From positions 1 to 37,392 of the forward strand of contig JACCUM010000232.1 in the NCBI GenBank assembly GCA_013811805.1: a DNA stretch of 37,392 bases. Reading direction: 5' to 3'. The position numbers and the translations under genes are program-made. The first letter of the stretch is position 1. Each line of letters opens with the position of its first letter. Source of the stretch: Geodermatophilaceae bacterium. Its GTDB lineage: Bacteria > Actinomycetota > Actinomycetes > Mycobacteriales > Geodermatophilaceae. This document shows positions 22,722-31,086 of the stretch, in pieces. The notes below the pieces were generated by a model that searched no databases, had not been told where the DNA came from, and was given only the letters and a program-made list of their open reading frames with translations.

Positions 22722-24221
22722 GTGGATCAGCACGGCGGTAACCGACCGAAGTTCCTCGACGAGGGACTGACCTTCGACGATGTCCTGCTGGTCCCCGCGG
22801 CCTCCGACGTCCTGCCCAACTCCGTCGACACCGGCACCCGGCTGTCCCGAAACCTGAGCCTCGCGATACCGCTGGTCTCCAGCGCCATGGACACCGTGAC
22901 CGAGTCCCGGATGGCGATCGCGATGGCCCGCCAGGGCGGAGTCGGCATCCTGCACCGCAATCTATCAGCCGACGATCAGGCCAATCAGGTCGATGTCGTG
23001 AAGCGCTCAGAAGCCGGCATGGTCAGCCACCCGATCACCTGTGCGCCGCAGGACACTGTCGCCAGCGTCGACCGGCTTTGCGGCCAGTACCGCATCTCCG
23101 GCGCACCGGTCGTCGACCCGGACGGAACCCTGCTCGGCATCGTCACCAATCGGGACATGCGTTTCGAGACCGATCCCAGCCGGCGGGTTCGCGAGATCAT
23201 GACGCCGATGCCGCTGGTGACCGCACCGTACGGCGTCAAGCCGGAAGCGGCGTTGGAGCTGCTGCGCCAGCACAAGATCGAGAAGCTACCGCTGGTCGAT
23301 GAAGCCGGGCGGCTGCGCGGACTGATCACGGTCAAGGACTTCGTCAAGAGCGACGAGTATCCATCGGCCACCAAGGACGACAGTGGGCGGCTGGTCGTCG
23401 GGGCGGCGATCGGGGTAGGGGAGGACGCCTACAAGCGGGCCGGGCTGCTGATCGAGGCCGGAGTCGATGTCCTGGTGGTCGACGTCGCGCATGGCCACCA
23501 CCGCAGCATCCCGGAGATGATCTGCCGGCTGAAGGCCGATCACACCGTCGAGGTGATCGGCGGAAACGTCGCCACCCGGGACGGAGCGCAGGCCCTGATC
23601 GACGCCGGTGCCGACGGGATCAAGGTCGGCGTCGGACCCGGATCGATCTGCACGACCCGAGTCGTCGCCGGGGTCGGTGTACCTCAAGTGACCGCGATCT
23701 ACGACGCGTCGCGGGCCGCTGCCCCAGCCGGGGTTCCGGTGATCGCCGACGGCGGGCTGCAGTACTCCGGCGACATCGCCAAGGCCATCGCCGCCGGCGC
23801 CGACAGTGTGATGTTGGGCAGCCTGCTGGCCGGCGTCGAGGAGGCACCCGGCGAGCTGGTGTTCGTCAACGGCAAGCAGTACAAGACCTACCGCGGCATG
23901 GGCTCGCTCGCCGCGATGCAGAGCCGGGGCCAGGCTCGCTCGTACTCCAAGGACCGGTACTTCGCTGACGACGTCCTGTCTGACGACAAGCTCGTGCCGC
24001 AGGGCATCGAGGGACAGGTGCCCTACCGCGGGATGTTGGCCGGCGTCGCCCACCAACTGGTCGGCGGGCTGTGCGCCGGCATGGGTTATTGCGGCGCAGC
24101 CACCATTGCCGACCTGCGCGACCACGCCCAGCTGATGCGAATCACCTCGGCCGGGCTGACCGAGAGCCATCCGCACGACGTGCAGATGACCGTCGAGTCG
24201 CCCAACTACCGAGCCCGCTGA
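22722..24221 (+). CDS. guaB: IMP dehydrogenase GuaB
   Basis: This 499-residue NAD-dependent enzyme oxidises IMP to XMP, the committed step to GMP. The barrel begins FLDEGLTFDDVLLVP. Two CBS domains are inserted at about 105-225 (ISGAPVVDPDGTLLGIVTNRD and IEKLPLVDEAGRLRGLITVKD). The catalytic Cys loop is GPGSICTTRVVAGVG, followed by DGGLQYSGDIAKA, and the flap region contains GMGSLAAM and QGIEGQVPYRG. The GTG at 22722 has AAGGAG 6 nt upstream. guaB3 follows by 12 nt and guaA overlaps guaB3, giving a GMP operon. Confidence 0.97.
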   Translation: MDQHGGNRPKFLDEGLTFDDVLLVPAASDVLPNSVDTGTRLSRNLSLAIPLVSSAMDTVTESRMAIAMARQGGVGILHRNLSADDQANQVDVVKRSEAGMVSHPITCAPQDTVASVDRLCGQYRISGAPVVDPDGTLLGIVTNRDMRFETDPSRRVREIMTPMPLVTAPYGVKPEAALELLRQHKIEKLPLVDEAGRLRGLITVKDFVKSDEYPSATKDDSGRLVVGAAIGVGEDAYKRAGLLIEAGVDVLVVDVAHGHHRSIPEMICRLKADHTVEVIGGNVATRDGAQALIDAGADGIKVGVGPGSICTTRVVAGVGVPQVTAIYDASRAAAPAGVPVIADGGLQYSGDIAKAIAAGADSVMLGSLLAGVEEAPGELVFVNGKQYKTYRGMGSLAAMQSRGQARSYSKDRYFADDVLSDDKLVPQGIEGQVPYRGMLAGVAHQLVGGLCAGMGYCGAATIADLRDHAQLMRITSAGLTESHPHDVQMTVESPNYRAR

Positions 24222-24233
24222 TGGGCGCAGCGC

Positions 24234-25364
24234 ATGCGTGATTACGTCGAGATCGGGCTGGGCCGAACGGCTCGACGCGGGTACACCCTGAACGAGGTCT
24301 CGATCATCCCGTCCCGCCGTACCCGGGACATCGACGACGTCTCCACGGCCTGGCAGATCGACGCCTTCTCCTTCGGCATTCCGATGATGGCCACGCCCTC
24401 GGATGCCGTCATGAGCCCGGACATGTGCGTCGCGGTCGGACAAGCGGGCGGTCTCGGGGTGCTCAACGCCGAAGGTCTGTGGACCCGGTACGACGATCCG
24501 AGCCAGGCCTACGCGCGGATCGCCGACCTGTCCGAGGGTGACGTCGGTGAGATCTCCACCCTGCAGGAGATCTACGCCGAGCCGGTCAAGCCCGACCTGA
24601 TCAGCGCACGGATCAAGGAGGTCAAGGACTCCGGGGTCACCACGGCTGCCCGCGTCTCGCCCCAGCACACCACCGAGTTGGCACCGGCACTGCTCTCAGC
24701 CGGCGTGGACATCCTCGTCATCCAGGGCACGATCGTCTCCGCCGAGCATGTCACCAACCACGGCGAAGGGCTGAACCTCAAGGAGTTCATCGCCGATCTC
24801 GACGTACCCGTGATCGTCGGTGGCTGTGCGGACTACCAGACCGCGCTGCACCTGATGCGTACCGGTGCGGCTGGGGTGATCGTGGGGATGGGCGCGGACG
24901 AGTACGCCAGCAGCGATCAGGTGCTCGGCATCCGGGTCCCGATGGCTACCGCGATCGCTGATGCCGTTGCGGCCCGTCGGGACTACCTGGACGAGACCGG
25001 CGGACGGTACGTCCACGTCCTGGCCAGCGGCGAGATCTCCACCAGTGGCGCGATCGCCCGGGCGCTGGCCTGTGGCGCGGATGCCGTCGTGGTCGGGGAG
25101 CCGCTGCGGACGGCGACCCAGGCACCGGCTGGTGGTCGGTACTGGGATTCGGTGGCTGCGCATCCGCGGCTGCCCCGCGGCGGGCTGGCACCGGCCGAAC
25201 CCGACCGGGTGTCACTCGACGAGGTGCTGTTCGGCCCCAGCGCCGCACAGTGCGGGCGCACCAACCTGTTCGGTGCGCTTGCCCGCACCCTGGCCAAGAC
25301 CGGCTTCAGCGACCTCAAGGAATTCCAGAAGGTGGACCTGGTCCTGTCCCGCCCCGACGCATGA
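24234..25364 (+). CDS. guaB3: GuaB3 family IMP dehydrogenase-like protein
   Basis: The protein has 376 residues. It is an IMPDH/GMP-reductase family barrel without CBS domains, beginning RDYVEIGLGRTARRGYTLNEV. Where GuaB has the GPGS-x-C-TTR catalytic loop, this protein reads VGMGADEYASSDQVLGI, so it lacks the standard cysteine loop. Other conserved parts are PMATAIADA, RRDYLDETGGRYVHVLASGEI and GADAVVVGEPL. GuaB3 copies sit next to guaB throughout Actinobacteria; a cyanobacterial GuaB3 acts as an IMP dehydrogenase, but the actinobacterial role is, to my knowledge, unresolved. The ATG at 24234 lies 12 nt after guaB; the stop overlaps the guaA ATG by 4 bp. Confidence 0.93.
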   Translation: MRDYVEIGLGRTARRGYTLNEVSIIPSRRTRDIDDVSTAWQIDAFSFGIPMMATPSDAVMSPDMCVAVGQAGGLGVLNAEGLWTRYDDPSQAYARIADLSEGDVGEISTLQEIYAEPVKPDLISARIKEVKDSGVTTAARVSPQHTTELAPALLSAGVDILVIQGTIVSAEHVTNHGEGLNLKEFIADLDVPVIVGGCADYQTALHLMRTGAAGVIVGMGADEYASSDQVLGIRVPMATAIADAVAARRDYLDETGGRYVHVLASGEISTSGAIARALACGADAVVVGEPLRTATQAPAGGRYWDSVAAHPRLPRGGLAPAEPDRVSLDEVLFGPSAAQCGRTNLFGALARTLAKTGFSDLKEFQKVDLVLSRPDA

Positions 25365-26971
25365 CCGCCGAGCGCGGCGACCGCGGCAAGCGCGGCGAGC
25401 GCGGCGAGCGCGGCGAGCAATCGACCGGCACTGTGCTGGTCGTCGACTACGGGGCGCAGTACGCGCAACTGATTGCTCGCCGCATTCGCGAGGCGCGGGT
25501 ACACAGCGAGATCGTGCCGTACACCACCTCCGTCGCGGACATGCTGGCCCGCGACCCCAGTGCGATCGTGCTCTCCGGGGGACCGTCCTCGGTGTACGCG
25601 CCAGGGGCGCCGGCGGCACCCGAGGGCTTGTTCGAGGCCGGCGTGCCGGTCTTCGGGATCTGCTACGGCTTCCAGCTGATGGCCCAGGCCATGGGTGGCG
25701 TCGTGGCTCGTACCGGCACATCGGAGTACGGCGGCACCGCTCTCGCAGTGACCCCCGGACCGTCGGCACTGTTCAGCGGATTGCCCGACCAGCAACTCGT
25801 CTGGATGAGCCACGGGGACTCGGTCACCGCGCCGCCGCCCGGATTCTCGGTCACCGCAACGAGTACCGGCACGCCCGTTGCCGCTGTGGAGGATCTCAGC
25901 CGGCGGCTGGCCGGTGTGCAGTTCCATCCAGAGGTAGGCCACAGCGAGCACGGTCAGGCGGTGTTGGAGCGCTTCCTGCACAACGTCGCCGGATGCTGGG
26001 CGGACTGGACGATGGACAACGTCATCGAGACCCAGGTCGGACGGATCCAGGCCCAGGTCGGCGGCAAGCGGGTGTTGTGTGCGCTGTCCGGTGGCGTGGA
26101 CTCCGCCGTCGCTGCCGCGCTCGTCCAGCGGGCCGTGGGTGACCAGTTGACCTGCGTGTACGTCGATCACGGTTTGATGCGCCTCGGTGAGACCGAGCAG
26201 GTCGAGCGGGACTACGTGGCCTCCACCGGCGTGGACCTGCGCGTGGTTCGGGCCGAGGCGCAGTTCCTCGAAGCGCTGGCCGGAGTGGCCGATCCGGAGC
26301 AGAAGCGCAAGATCATCGGTCGGGAGTTCATCCGGGTCTTCGAGCAGGCCGCCCGCGAGGTCGCCGGCACCGAGGGCAGCGTGGACTTCCTGGTGCAGGG
26401 CACCCTCTATCCCGACGTGGTGGAGTCCGGCGGCGGCAGCGGCGCGGCGAGCATCAAGAGCCATCACAACGTCGGTGGGCTCCCGGAGGATCTGGCCTTT
26501 GAGTTGGTCGAACCGCTGCGGGAGCTGTTCAAGGACGAGGTACGCGAGGTCGGCCGCCAGCTCGGTCTGCCGGCCAGTATCGTTGGACGGCAACCCTTTC
26601 CAGGGCCCGGGCTGGGCGTGCGCATCGTCGGGGCGGTGGACGCCTACCGGCTCGACGTGCTCCGCCGGGCCGACGCGATCACTCGTGAGGAACTGACCCG
26701 AGCCGGCCTGGACCAGTCGATCTGGCAGTGCCCGGTGGTTCTGCTCGCGGACGTGCGGTCGGTGGGTGTGCAGGGCGATGGTCGCACGTACGGTCATCCC
26801 ATCGTGTTGCGGCCGGTGTCCAGCGAGGACGCGATGACCGCGGACTGGACCCGCCTCCCGTACGACGTGTTGGCCTTGATCTCGACCCGGATCACCAACG
26901 AAGTGCCAGAGGTCAATCGGGTGGTACTTGACGTGACGAGCAAGCCACCGGGAACCATCGAGTGGGAGTAG
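25361..26971 (+). CDS. guaA: GMP synthase (glutamine-hydrolysing) GuaA
   Basis: This 536-residue enzyme aminates XMP to GMP. The N-terminal class I glutaminase domain starts at about residue 24 (VLVVDYGAQYAQLIARR), with the nucleophile Cys in FGICYGFQLMAQAMGG and its His-Glu pair in FHPEVGHSEHG. The ATP pyrophosphatase loop is ALSGGVDSAVAAAL. The C-terminal dimerisation domain ends STKPPGTIEWE-like (TSKPPGTIEWE), the universal ending. The ATG at 25361 overlaps the guaB3 stop (ATGA). An unusual N-terminal extension of about 20 residues is encoded by five 9-bp units at 25370-25414 (ERG DRG KRG ERG ERG). Confidence 0.97.
   Translation: MTAERGDRGKRGERGERGEQSTGTVLVVDYGAQYAQLIARRIREARVHSEIVPYTTSVADMLARDPSAIVLSGGPSSVYAPGAPAAPEGLFEAGVPVFGICYGFQLMAQAMGGVVARTGTSEYGGTALAVTPGPSALFSGLPDQQLVWMSHGDSVTAPPPGFSVTATSTGTPVAAVEDLSRRLAGVQFHPEVGHSEHGQAVLERFLHNVAGCWADWTMDNVIETQVGRIQAQVGGKRVLCALSGGVDSAVAAALVQRAVGDQLTCVYVDHGLMRLGETEQVERDYVASTGVDLRVVRAEAQFLEALAGVADPEQKRKIIGREFIRVFEQAAREVAGTEGSVDFLVQGTLYPDVVESGGGSGAASIKSHHNVGGLPEDLAFELVEPLRELFKDEVREVGRQLGLPASIVGRQPFPGPGLGVRIVGAVDAYRLDVLRRADAITREELTRAGLDQSIWQCPVVLLADVRSVGVQGDGRTYGHPIVLRPVSSEDAMTADWTRLPYDVLALISTRITNEVPEVNRVVLDVTSKPPGTIEWE
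25370..25414 (+). repeat. Tandem 9-bp repeat, five units, at the start of guaA
   Basis: Units follow GAGCGCGGC with G-to-A or G-to-C changes in the first codon of some: GAG, GAC, AAG, GAG, GAG, each followed by CGCGGC. They encode (E/D/K)RG triplets just before the conserved glutaminase domain. The repeat keeps the reading frame at any copy number, so length variation between strains would be tolerated. Confidence 0.85.
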
Positions 26972-27140
26972 GCGAAGCCGACTGGCGCTTTCCCAGCTGC
27001 TGATCGACTCCGACGTTATCCGAAGAAGCCCTCTCGCCGCCGCGGAATAAGGTCTACCGGCGGCACTCGCAGACCGGACTGGGGTAATCGCCCTGCTGCA
27101 GGAACTGGGTGACATGGCGACCTGACCGGAAGGACTGAGC

Positions 27141-27500
27141 ATGCGTGATTCGGGGTGGACCAGGGAAGAAGGTGAGGCGCTTTTGGAGAGCCTGGTCGGA
27201 CCGGTGAAGGCGGTTCCGTTCAAGTACGGCTGGGTCGCGGTAGCCAGCCTGACCGAGGAGGATCGCCGACCGGGACACGCGGGCTCGCCGACAGGGCCAG
27301 ATCACCGGGCGGAGGATCTGGCCGACTCAGGCCTGCCATCAACGACATGTGCTCGACGGGTCGAGCCGCCCACCGGGAAGGATGGAAACCGGCGTGATAC
27401 GGGCAAGATCGGAATGAGGAGCCAACGATGTCGATGCCACCGCCCTACCCACCGGGATCACCGCCGCCTCAGCGGGGTCTGCCCCAGCAGCCGGCCGTGA
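27141..27500 (+). CDS. Possible small hypothetical gene
   Basis: The ATG at 27141 has GGAAGGA 7 nt upstream, and the first 40 or so codons look coding (WTREEGEALLESLVGPVKAVPF, then YGWVAVASLTEEDRR). After about 27260 the frame turns into low-quality Arg/Pro/Thr-rich sequence and runs into the start of the next gene in another frame, so the 3' half may be frame-shifted or non-coding. No family was recognised. The preceding 169 bp (26972-27140) hold nothing clear apart from a weak TAAGGT near 27050. Confidence 0.3.
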   Translation: MRDSGWTREEGEALLESLVGPVKAVPFKYGWVAVASLTEEDRRPGHAGSPTGPDHRAEDLADSGLPSTTCARRVEPPTGKDGNRRDTGKIGMRSQRCRCHRPTHRDHRRLSGVCPSSRP

Positions 27501-28077
27501 TGTATGTGCCGCGGTTCTTCGTCCGGCAACGGATCACCCTGATGGTCAACCGGTACGAGATCCTGGCCGCGAACCCCGACGGCACCGAAGGTCACATGCT
27601 TGCCTTCGCCGAGCAGAAGCGGATGCAGCTCAAGGAAGAGGTCGTCTTCTTCGCCGATCCGAGCAGGTCCCGACGGGTCTTCTCGTTCAAGGCCCGGCAG
27701 CGCTTGGACGTCCACGCCCAGCATGACGTCTTTGACGCGTCAGGGGTGGCGCTCGGGATGTTCAGCAAGGAGTTCGGTGCCAGCCTGCTCCGCTCCACCT
27801 GTCGGCGCCGGGGGTCGAGGCGTTGGGTCGCGAGCGCCGACCGGTCATCGCCGTCCTGCGCCGAGTGTGGACGTTGATTCCGTACCTGGGTGATGTGTGG
27901 GTGCCGTTCGTCTTTCACTTCGACTTCCTGGACAAGGCCACCGGCCAGCCGGCGCTGATCAGTGAGCGGCACAAGGCGATTCGGGACTCCTACACCGTGA
28001 CGGTGCCCGACCAACGCCTTGACTTCCGGGTCGCTGCGGCCATGGCGGTCGCCCTGGACGCGCTGCAGAGCCGCTGA
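27428..28077 (+). pseudogene. LURP-one-related/scramblase-like protein gene, frameshifted
   Basis: The ATG at 27428 has GAGGAG upstream. Frame 2 gives a Pro/Gly-rich N-terminus, then VPRFFVRQRITLMVNRYEIL and GMFSKEFGASLLRST: the Tubby-like/LURP-one fold found in small actinobacterial proteins. After LLRST (about 27800) this frame becomes CRRRGSRRW and ends at 27877. Frame 1 picks up LSAPGVEALGRERRP, then WTLIPYLGDVWVPFVFHFDF and RVAAAMAVALDALQSR, ending at 28077. The join reads TCCACCTGTCGG where relatives should have a Trp-His between ST and LSAPG. Loss of 7 nt between two ACCTG copies would produce exactly this sequence and shift. Function of the family in bacteria is unknown. Confidence 0.72.
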
Positions 28078-28105
28078 GCGCTCAGCCGCTCCAGCAGAGT
28101 CCTGA

Positions 28106-28372
28106 TCAGCGGTAGGTGTCCTGCTCCCAAGCCGACAGCTCGGGCGAGCCCCCCGTTGGATCGGCGCTGGTCTGCTTGCGACGGCCGCGAATTTCGCTGA
28201 GCAACAGGAAGCCACCGGCGAGGATCATGAACCCCCACAGTGGCGCGGCGCCGAAGTGCGGAAGGTCCAGGCTCCCCAGCATCAGCGAAGAGATGCTGAA
28301 CAGGATGAACAGCAAGCCGGCGAGGAGCGCGACGATGTCGACTCCTGGGCGTGGGCGCTGGTCAGCCGACAC
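28106..28372 (-). CDS. Small two-helix membrane protein
   Basis: The protein has 88 residues. Two hydrophobic helices at about 12-34 (VDIVALLAGLLFILFSISSL) and 44-61 (LWGFMILAGGFLLLSEI) are separated by a short loop and followed by a polar tail (RGRRKQTSADPTGG). No domain was recognised. Its start overlaps the 3' end of the PspC/LiaF-like gene by 11 bp on the same strand, so it is co-transcribed and probably belongs to that envelope module. Confidence 0.75.
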   Translation of the reverse strand: MSADQRPRPGVDIVALLAGLLFILFSISSLMLGSLDLPHFGAAPLWGFMILAGGFLLLSEIRGRRKQTSADPTGGSPELSAWEQDTYR

Positions 28373-29747
28373 GGGTCACCTCCGCGTTCCCGAAGCGAAC
28401 GTCTAGGTCGAGAATCAATTCTGGCTCGTTGGCTCCGACATCAGGACCCTCACCCGATCCCTGGTAGTAGCCATCGAAGACGTCCCGATTGCCGAAGGCC
28501 GACACCGAGCCGAAGCTGGCCTCCCCGTTGACCTCTATATCCACGTCACGTGGTATCAGGATCTCGAAATTGCCCATTGTCACCTCGACCCGGATGTCGG
28601 TGGGATCGTCGGAATCGAACTGCAGGCCCGTCAGGTCCAGCGTTCCCTGGCCCATCAGGACCTGGTAGGTGTCGCGGACCTGCTCGACCGAGGCTGGCCG
28701 ATAGCTGCGCTCGCCGAAGGATGCCTCGCCGAATCCGCCCTGCGATTCCACCGCCGAGGTGGCGAACAGGCCGAAGGAGAGCATCACCCCAAGACCGATC
28801 AGGCCGCCCTTGCTGCGCCGCCACGGGCCGAACGCAGACACCACGAGGGCCGCGCCGACGAGGGCCACGGCGATGCCGAAGTAGGTCGACGGGTCCAAGG
28901 ACCAGTTTCCGTACCGCTCGCCGAAGGCGACGACGCCGGCACCGATCAAGAGAATCGCGACCGTCAGGCCTGGGACGGGGGACCGTGGTCCTCTTGGCAC
29001 AGCGGGCGGTGCAGAGCGATCGTGGGCTGGCTTCGTCGAGAAGGGCGCCGGGTGCAGATGGTCGGCTAGGACCAGATCCGAGGTCAGTTGCATGAGGTCT
29101 GACGCGATCTTCGCTTGGTAGGCCGAGGCGACCCGTTCGTCGTACTCGGCCAGATCAAGTCGACCCTCAGTGTGGGCGGCGCTGAGGTAGGCAACAGTCT
29201 GCTCTCGTTCTCGGTCCCCGATCCGCATCTCGGGTCGTATTTCGGGCTCGACCCGCGGCCTACCGATGCCTCGGGACCAGACCTGGCGGCCGTCATCGCG
29301 CGGCATGAGGACGGCCAGCGCGATGTAGAGCAGGACGCCGGTACCACCGGCGAAAATGAGCGCGATGAACCCGATCCGGAACAGGATCGGATCGATGCCG
29401 GTGTGCCGACCCAACCCGCTACAGACACCGGTGAGTACTTTGTCGGAGGAGTCGCGCATCAGACGGGCGGACGCCGGACGGGACGGCGGCTGACCGAAGC
29501 CAGGCCATGGTTCTCCTGTGGGAGGCCTAGGTGGTTCGGAGGACCATCCGGATCCGCTGCCCGTGGGCGGCCGCAACGGCATATCGGGCCACTCTCCCCC
29601 GACGGGCTGGGCCGAGTCGTCAGCCGCGCCCACGGAGGGGGGCTGATCGGGCCGGGCCGGCTCACTGGGCCGCCCTGAGGGCTGCGGCGGCGAGGAGGAC
29701 GGATCCGGCGTCCGGGAGTGGATCGGGGGGTCGGAGTCTGTGGTCAC
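28362..29747 (-). CDS. PspC / DUF1707 / LiaF-like membrane protein
   Basis: The protein has 461 residues. After a Pro-rich N-terminus (about 100 residues) comes a PspC domain (RLMRDSSDKVLTGVCSGLG, then a hydrophobic helix ending YIALAVLMPRDD). A DUF1707 domain follows (MRIGDREREQTVAYLSAAH, then EGRLDLAEYDERV). Then come three or four transmembrane helices (from AILLIGAGVVAFGERY). The C-terminus is a beta-rich LiaF-type domain (RVEVTMGNFEILIPRDVDIEV). These parts are shared with cell-envelope stress sensors and with LiaF, which restrains LiaS-type kinases. It is divergent from a PspC-histidine kinase, so it probably modulates that kinase. The GTG at 29747 is chosen because the frame above it is antisense to the kinase gene. 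Confidence 0.88.
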   Translation of the reverse strand: MTTDSDPPIHSRTPDPSSSPPQPSGRPSEPARPDQPPSVGAADDSAQPVGGEWPDMPLRPPTGSGSGWSSEPPRPPTGEPWPGFGQPPSRPASARLMRDSSDKVLTGVCSGLGRHTGIDPILFRIGFIALIFAGGTGVLLYIALAVLMPRDDGRQVWSRGIGRPRVEPEIRPEMRIGDREREQTVAYLSAAHTEGRLDLAEYDERVASAYQAKIASDLMQLTSDLVLADHLHPAPFSTKPAHDRSAPPAVPRGPRSPVPGLTVAILLIGAGVVAFGERYGNWSLDPSTYFGIAVALVGAALVVSAFGPWRRSKGGLIGLGVMLSFGLFATSAVESQGGFGEASFGERSYRPASVEQVRDTYQVLMGQGTLDLTGLQFDSDDPTDIRVEVTMGNFEILIPRDVDIEVNGEASFGSVSAFGNRDVFDGYYQGSGEGPDVGANEPELILDLDVRFGNAEVTRVG

Positions 29748-29877
29748 GATGACGATCCTGGGGCGGGCGGTGGAATGCGGGTATGGGGAAGCACCCTGAG
29801 TGCCCCCCAATCTTTGCGCGTCGCCCTCGGGGGGCCACCTGATGGCCGCCTGGGCCAGAGCATGTGACGATCCTTGG

Positions 29878-31086
29878 GTGATCAGCCCAGCACAGGTTCG
29901 GCCTCCGCTCGTCAGGACGAGTGACGAGCGGCTCGTCGCTGGCGTTTGCGCAGCGGTCGCCCGGCATCTGCGCTTGGACCCTGTCATCGTACGAGGCGCC
30001 TTTGTCGCCCTCGCCTTCGTCGGCGTCGGGGTACTTGCCTACGCGTTGCTGTGGGTCTTCCTGCCACATGCCGATTCCGTCCCGATCGACTCGACCGTTG
30101 GGGACGGTAGGGGGCCCACGGCCATGGCGACCAGTCGCCTGAGTCTGGAAGCGCTGCGGGACAAGCCCTCGCTGGCCATCCTGCTGATCGGGGTCGGCGG
30201 GGCCGCGCTGCTGACCCAGGTCGGCCCGTTCGGAGAGATTCAGGTTCTCTGGCCGCTGATCATCGTGGGCTTCGGACTTGCACTGATCTGGCGGCAGGTC
30301 GATGACCGAGATCTGCTCAGCCGGCGAAGCCTGCGTTGGCGGTTGGCCGCGGGGGCGGCGGTCACCGTCGTCGGGCTCGTCACCGTGCTCGCCACGCTGA
30401 ACCTGCTGGAGGTCACCTGGCAGAGTTTCGCCGCGACTTTGCTCATCCTCGGTGGCGTCGGGCTGGCCACTGCTCCGTGGTGGCGTCGCCTGGTAGCCGA
30501 ACGAGCGTCCGAGCGCCGAGCTCGGATCCGCGTAGAAGAACGTGCGGAAGTGGCTGCGCACCTACATGATTCGGTGCTGCAGACCCTTGCGCTGATCCAG
30601 CGGCACGCCGATTCCCCGCGTGAGGTGAACCGGTTGGCCCGCGGGCAGGAGCGGGAGTTGCGCTCCTGGCTGTACGGGCGCCCAGGCGAAGATACGGCCA
30701 CCTTCGGTGGCGCCCTGGAGCGCGCGGTAGCCGACATCGAGGCTTCCTACGACGTGCGAGTCCAGTCCGTGATCGTCGGCGATGCACCGGTGGAGGACGG
30801 GCTGTCAGCGGTCCTGCAGGCGACACATGAGGCGATGCGCAACGCTGCCCGGCACGCTGGAGTGCAGGACGTGTCGCTGTATGCCGAGGTTGAAGACGAT
30901 GGGGTGACTGTGTTCGTACGCGACCGTGGAGTCGGGTTCGATCCGGACAGCATCGCCGACGACCGTCGGGGTGTGAGGTATTCCATCGTGCAGCGGATGG
31001 CTCGGCACGGCGGCAGCGCCCGGATCACCAGTGCGCCGGGCACCGGCACCGAGGTCGAGCTGCGCTTGTCACAGGCTGCGTCATGA
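29878..31086 (+). CDS. PspC-domain sensor histidine kinase (NarL/LiaS-like)
   Basis: The protein has 402 residues. An N-terminal PspC domain (DERLVAGVCAAVARHLRLDP, then a helix) is fused to several transmembrane helices up to about residue 200. The HisKA_3 box follows (HLHDSVLQTLALI, phospho-acceptor His about residue 230), then a HATPase domain (EAMRNAARHAG, VRDRGVGFDPD, GTGTEVELRL). The GTG at 29878 fits homologue length and has TGTGACGAT 6 nt before it; an ATG at 29842 is an alternative. The stop overlaps the response regulator start (ATGA), so the pair is translationally coupled. The ligand is unknown; an envelope-stress role is inferred from the PspC fusion and the divergent LiaF-like gene. 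Confidence 0.92.
   Translation: MISPAQVRPPLVRTSDERLVAGVCAAVARHLRLDPVIVRGAFVALAFVGVGVLAYALLWVFLPHADSVPIDSTVGDGRGPTAMATSRLSLEALRDKPSLAILLIGVGGAALLTQVGPFGEIQVLWPLIIVGFGLALIWRQVDDRDLLSRRSLRWRLAAGAAVTVVGLVTVLATLNLLEVTWQSFAATLLILGGVGLATAPWWRRLVAERASERRARIRVEERAEVAAHLHDSVLQTLALIQRHADSPREVNRLARGQERELRSWLYGRPGEDTATFGGALERAVADIEASYDVRVQSVIVGDAPVEDGLSAVLQATHEAMRNAARHAGVQDVSLYAEVEDDGVTVFVRDRGVGFDPDSIADDRRGVRYSIVQRMARHGGSARITSAPGTGTEVELRLSQAAS

Noticed and set aside
24983..27223. 746-codon open frame on the minus strand
   Set aside because: It is antisense to guaB3 and guaA, both clearly real, and shows no domain.
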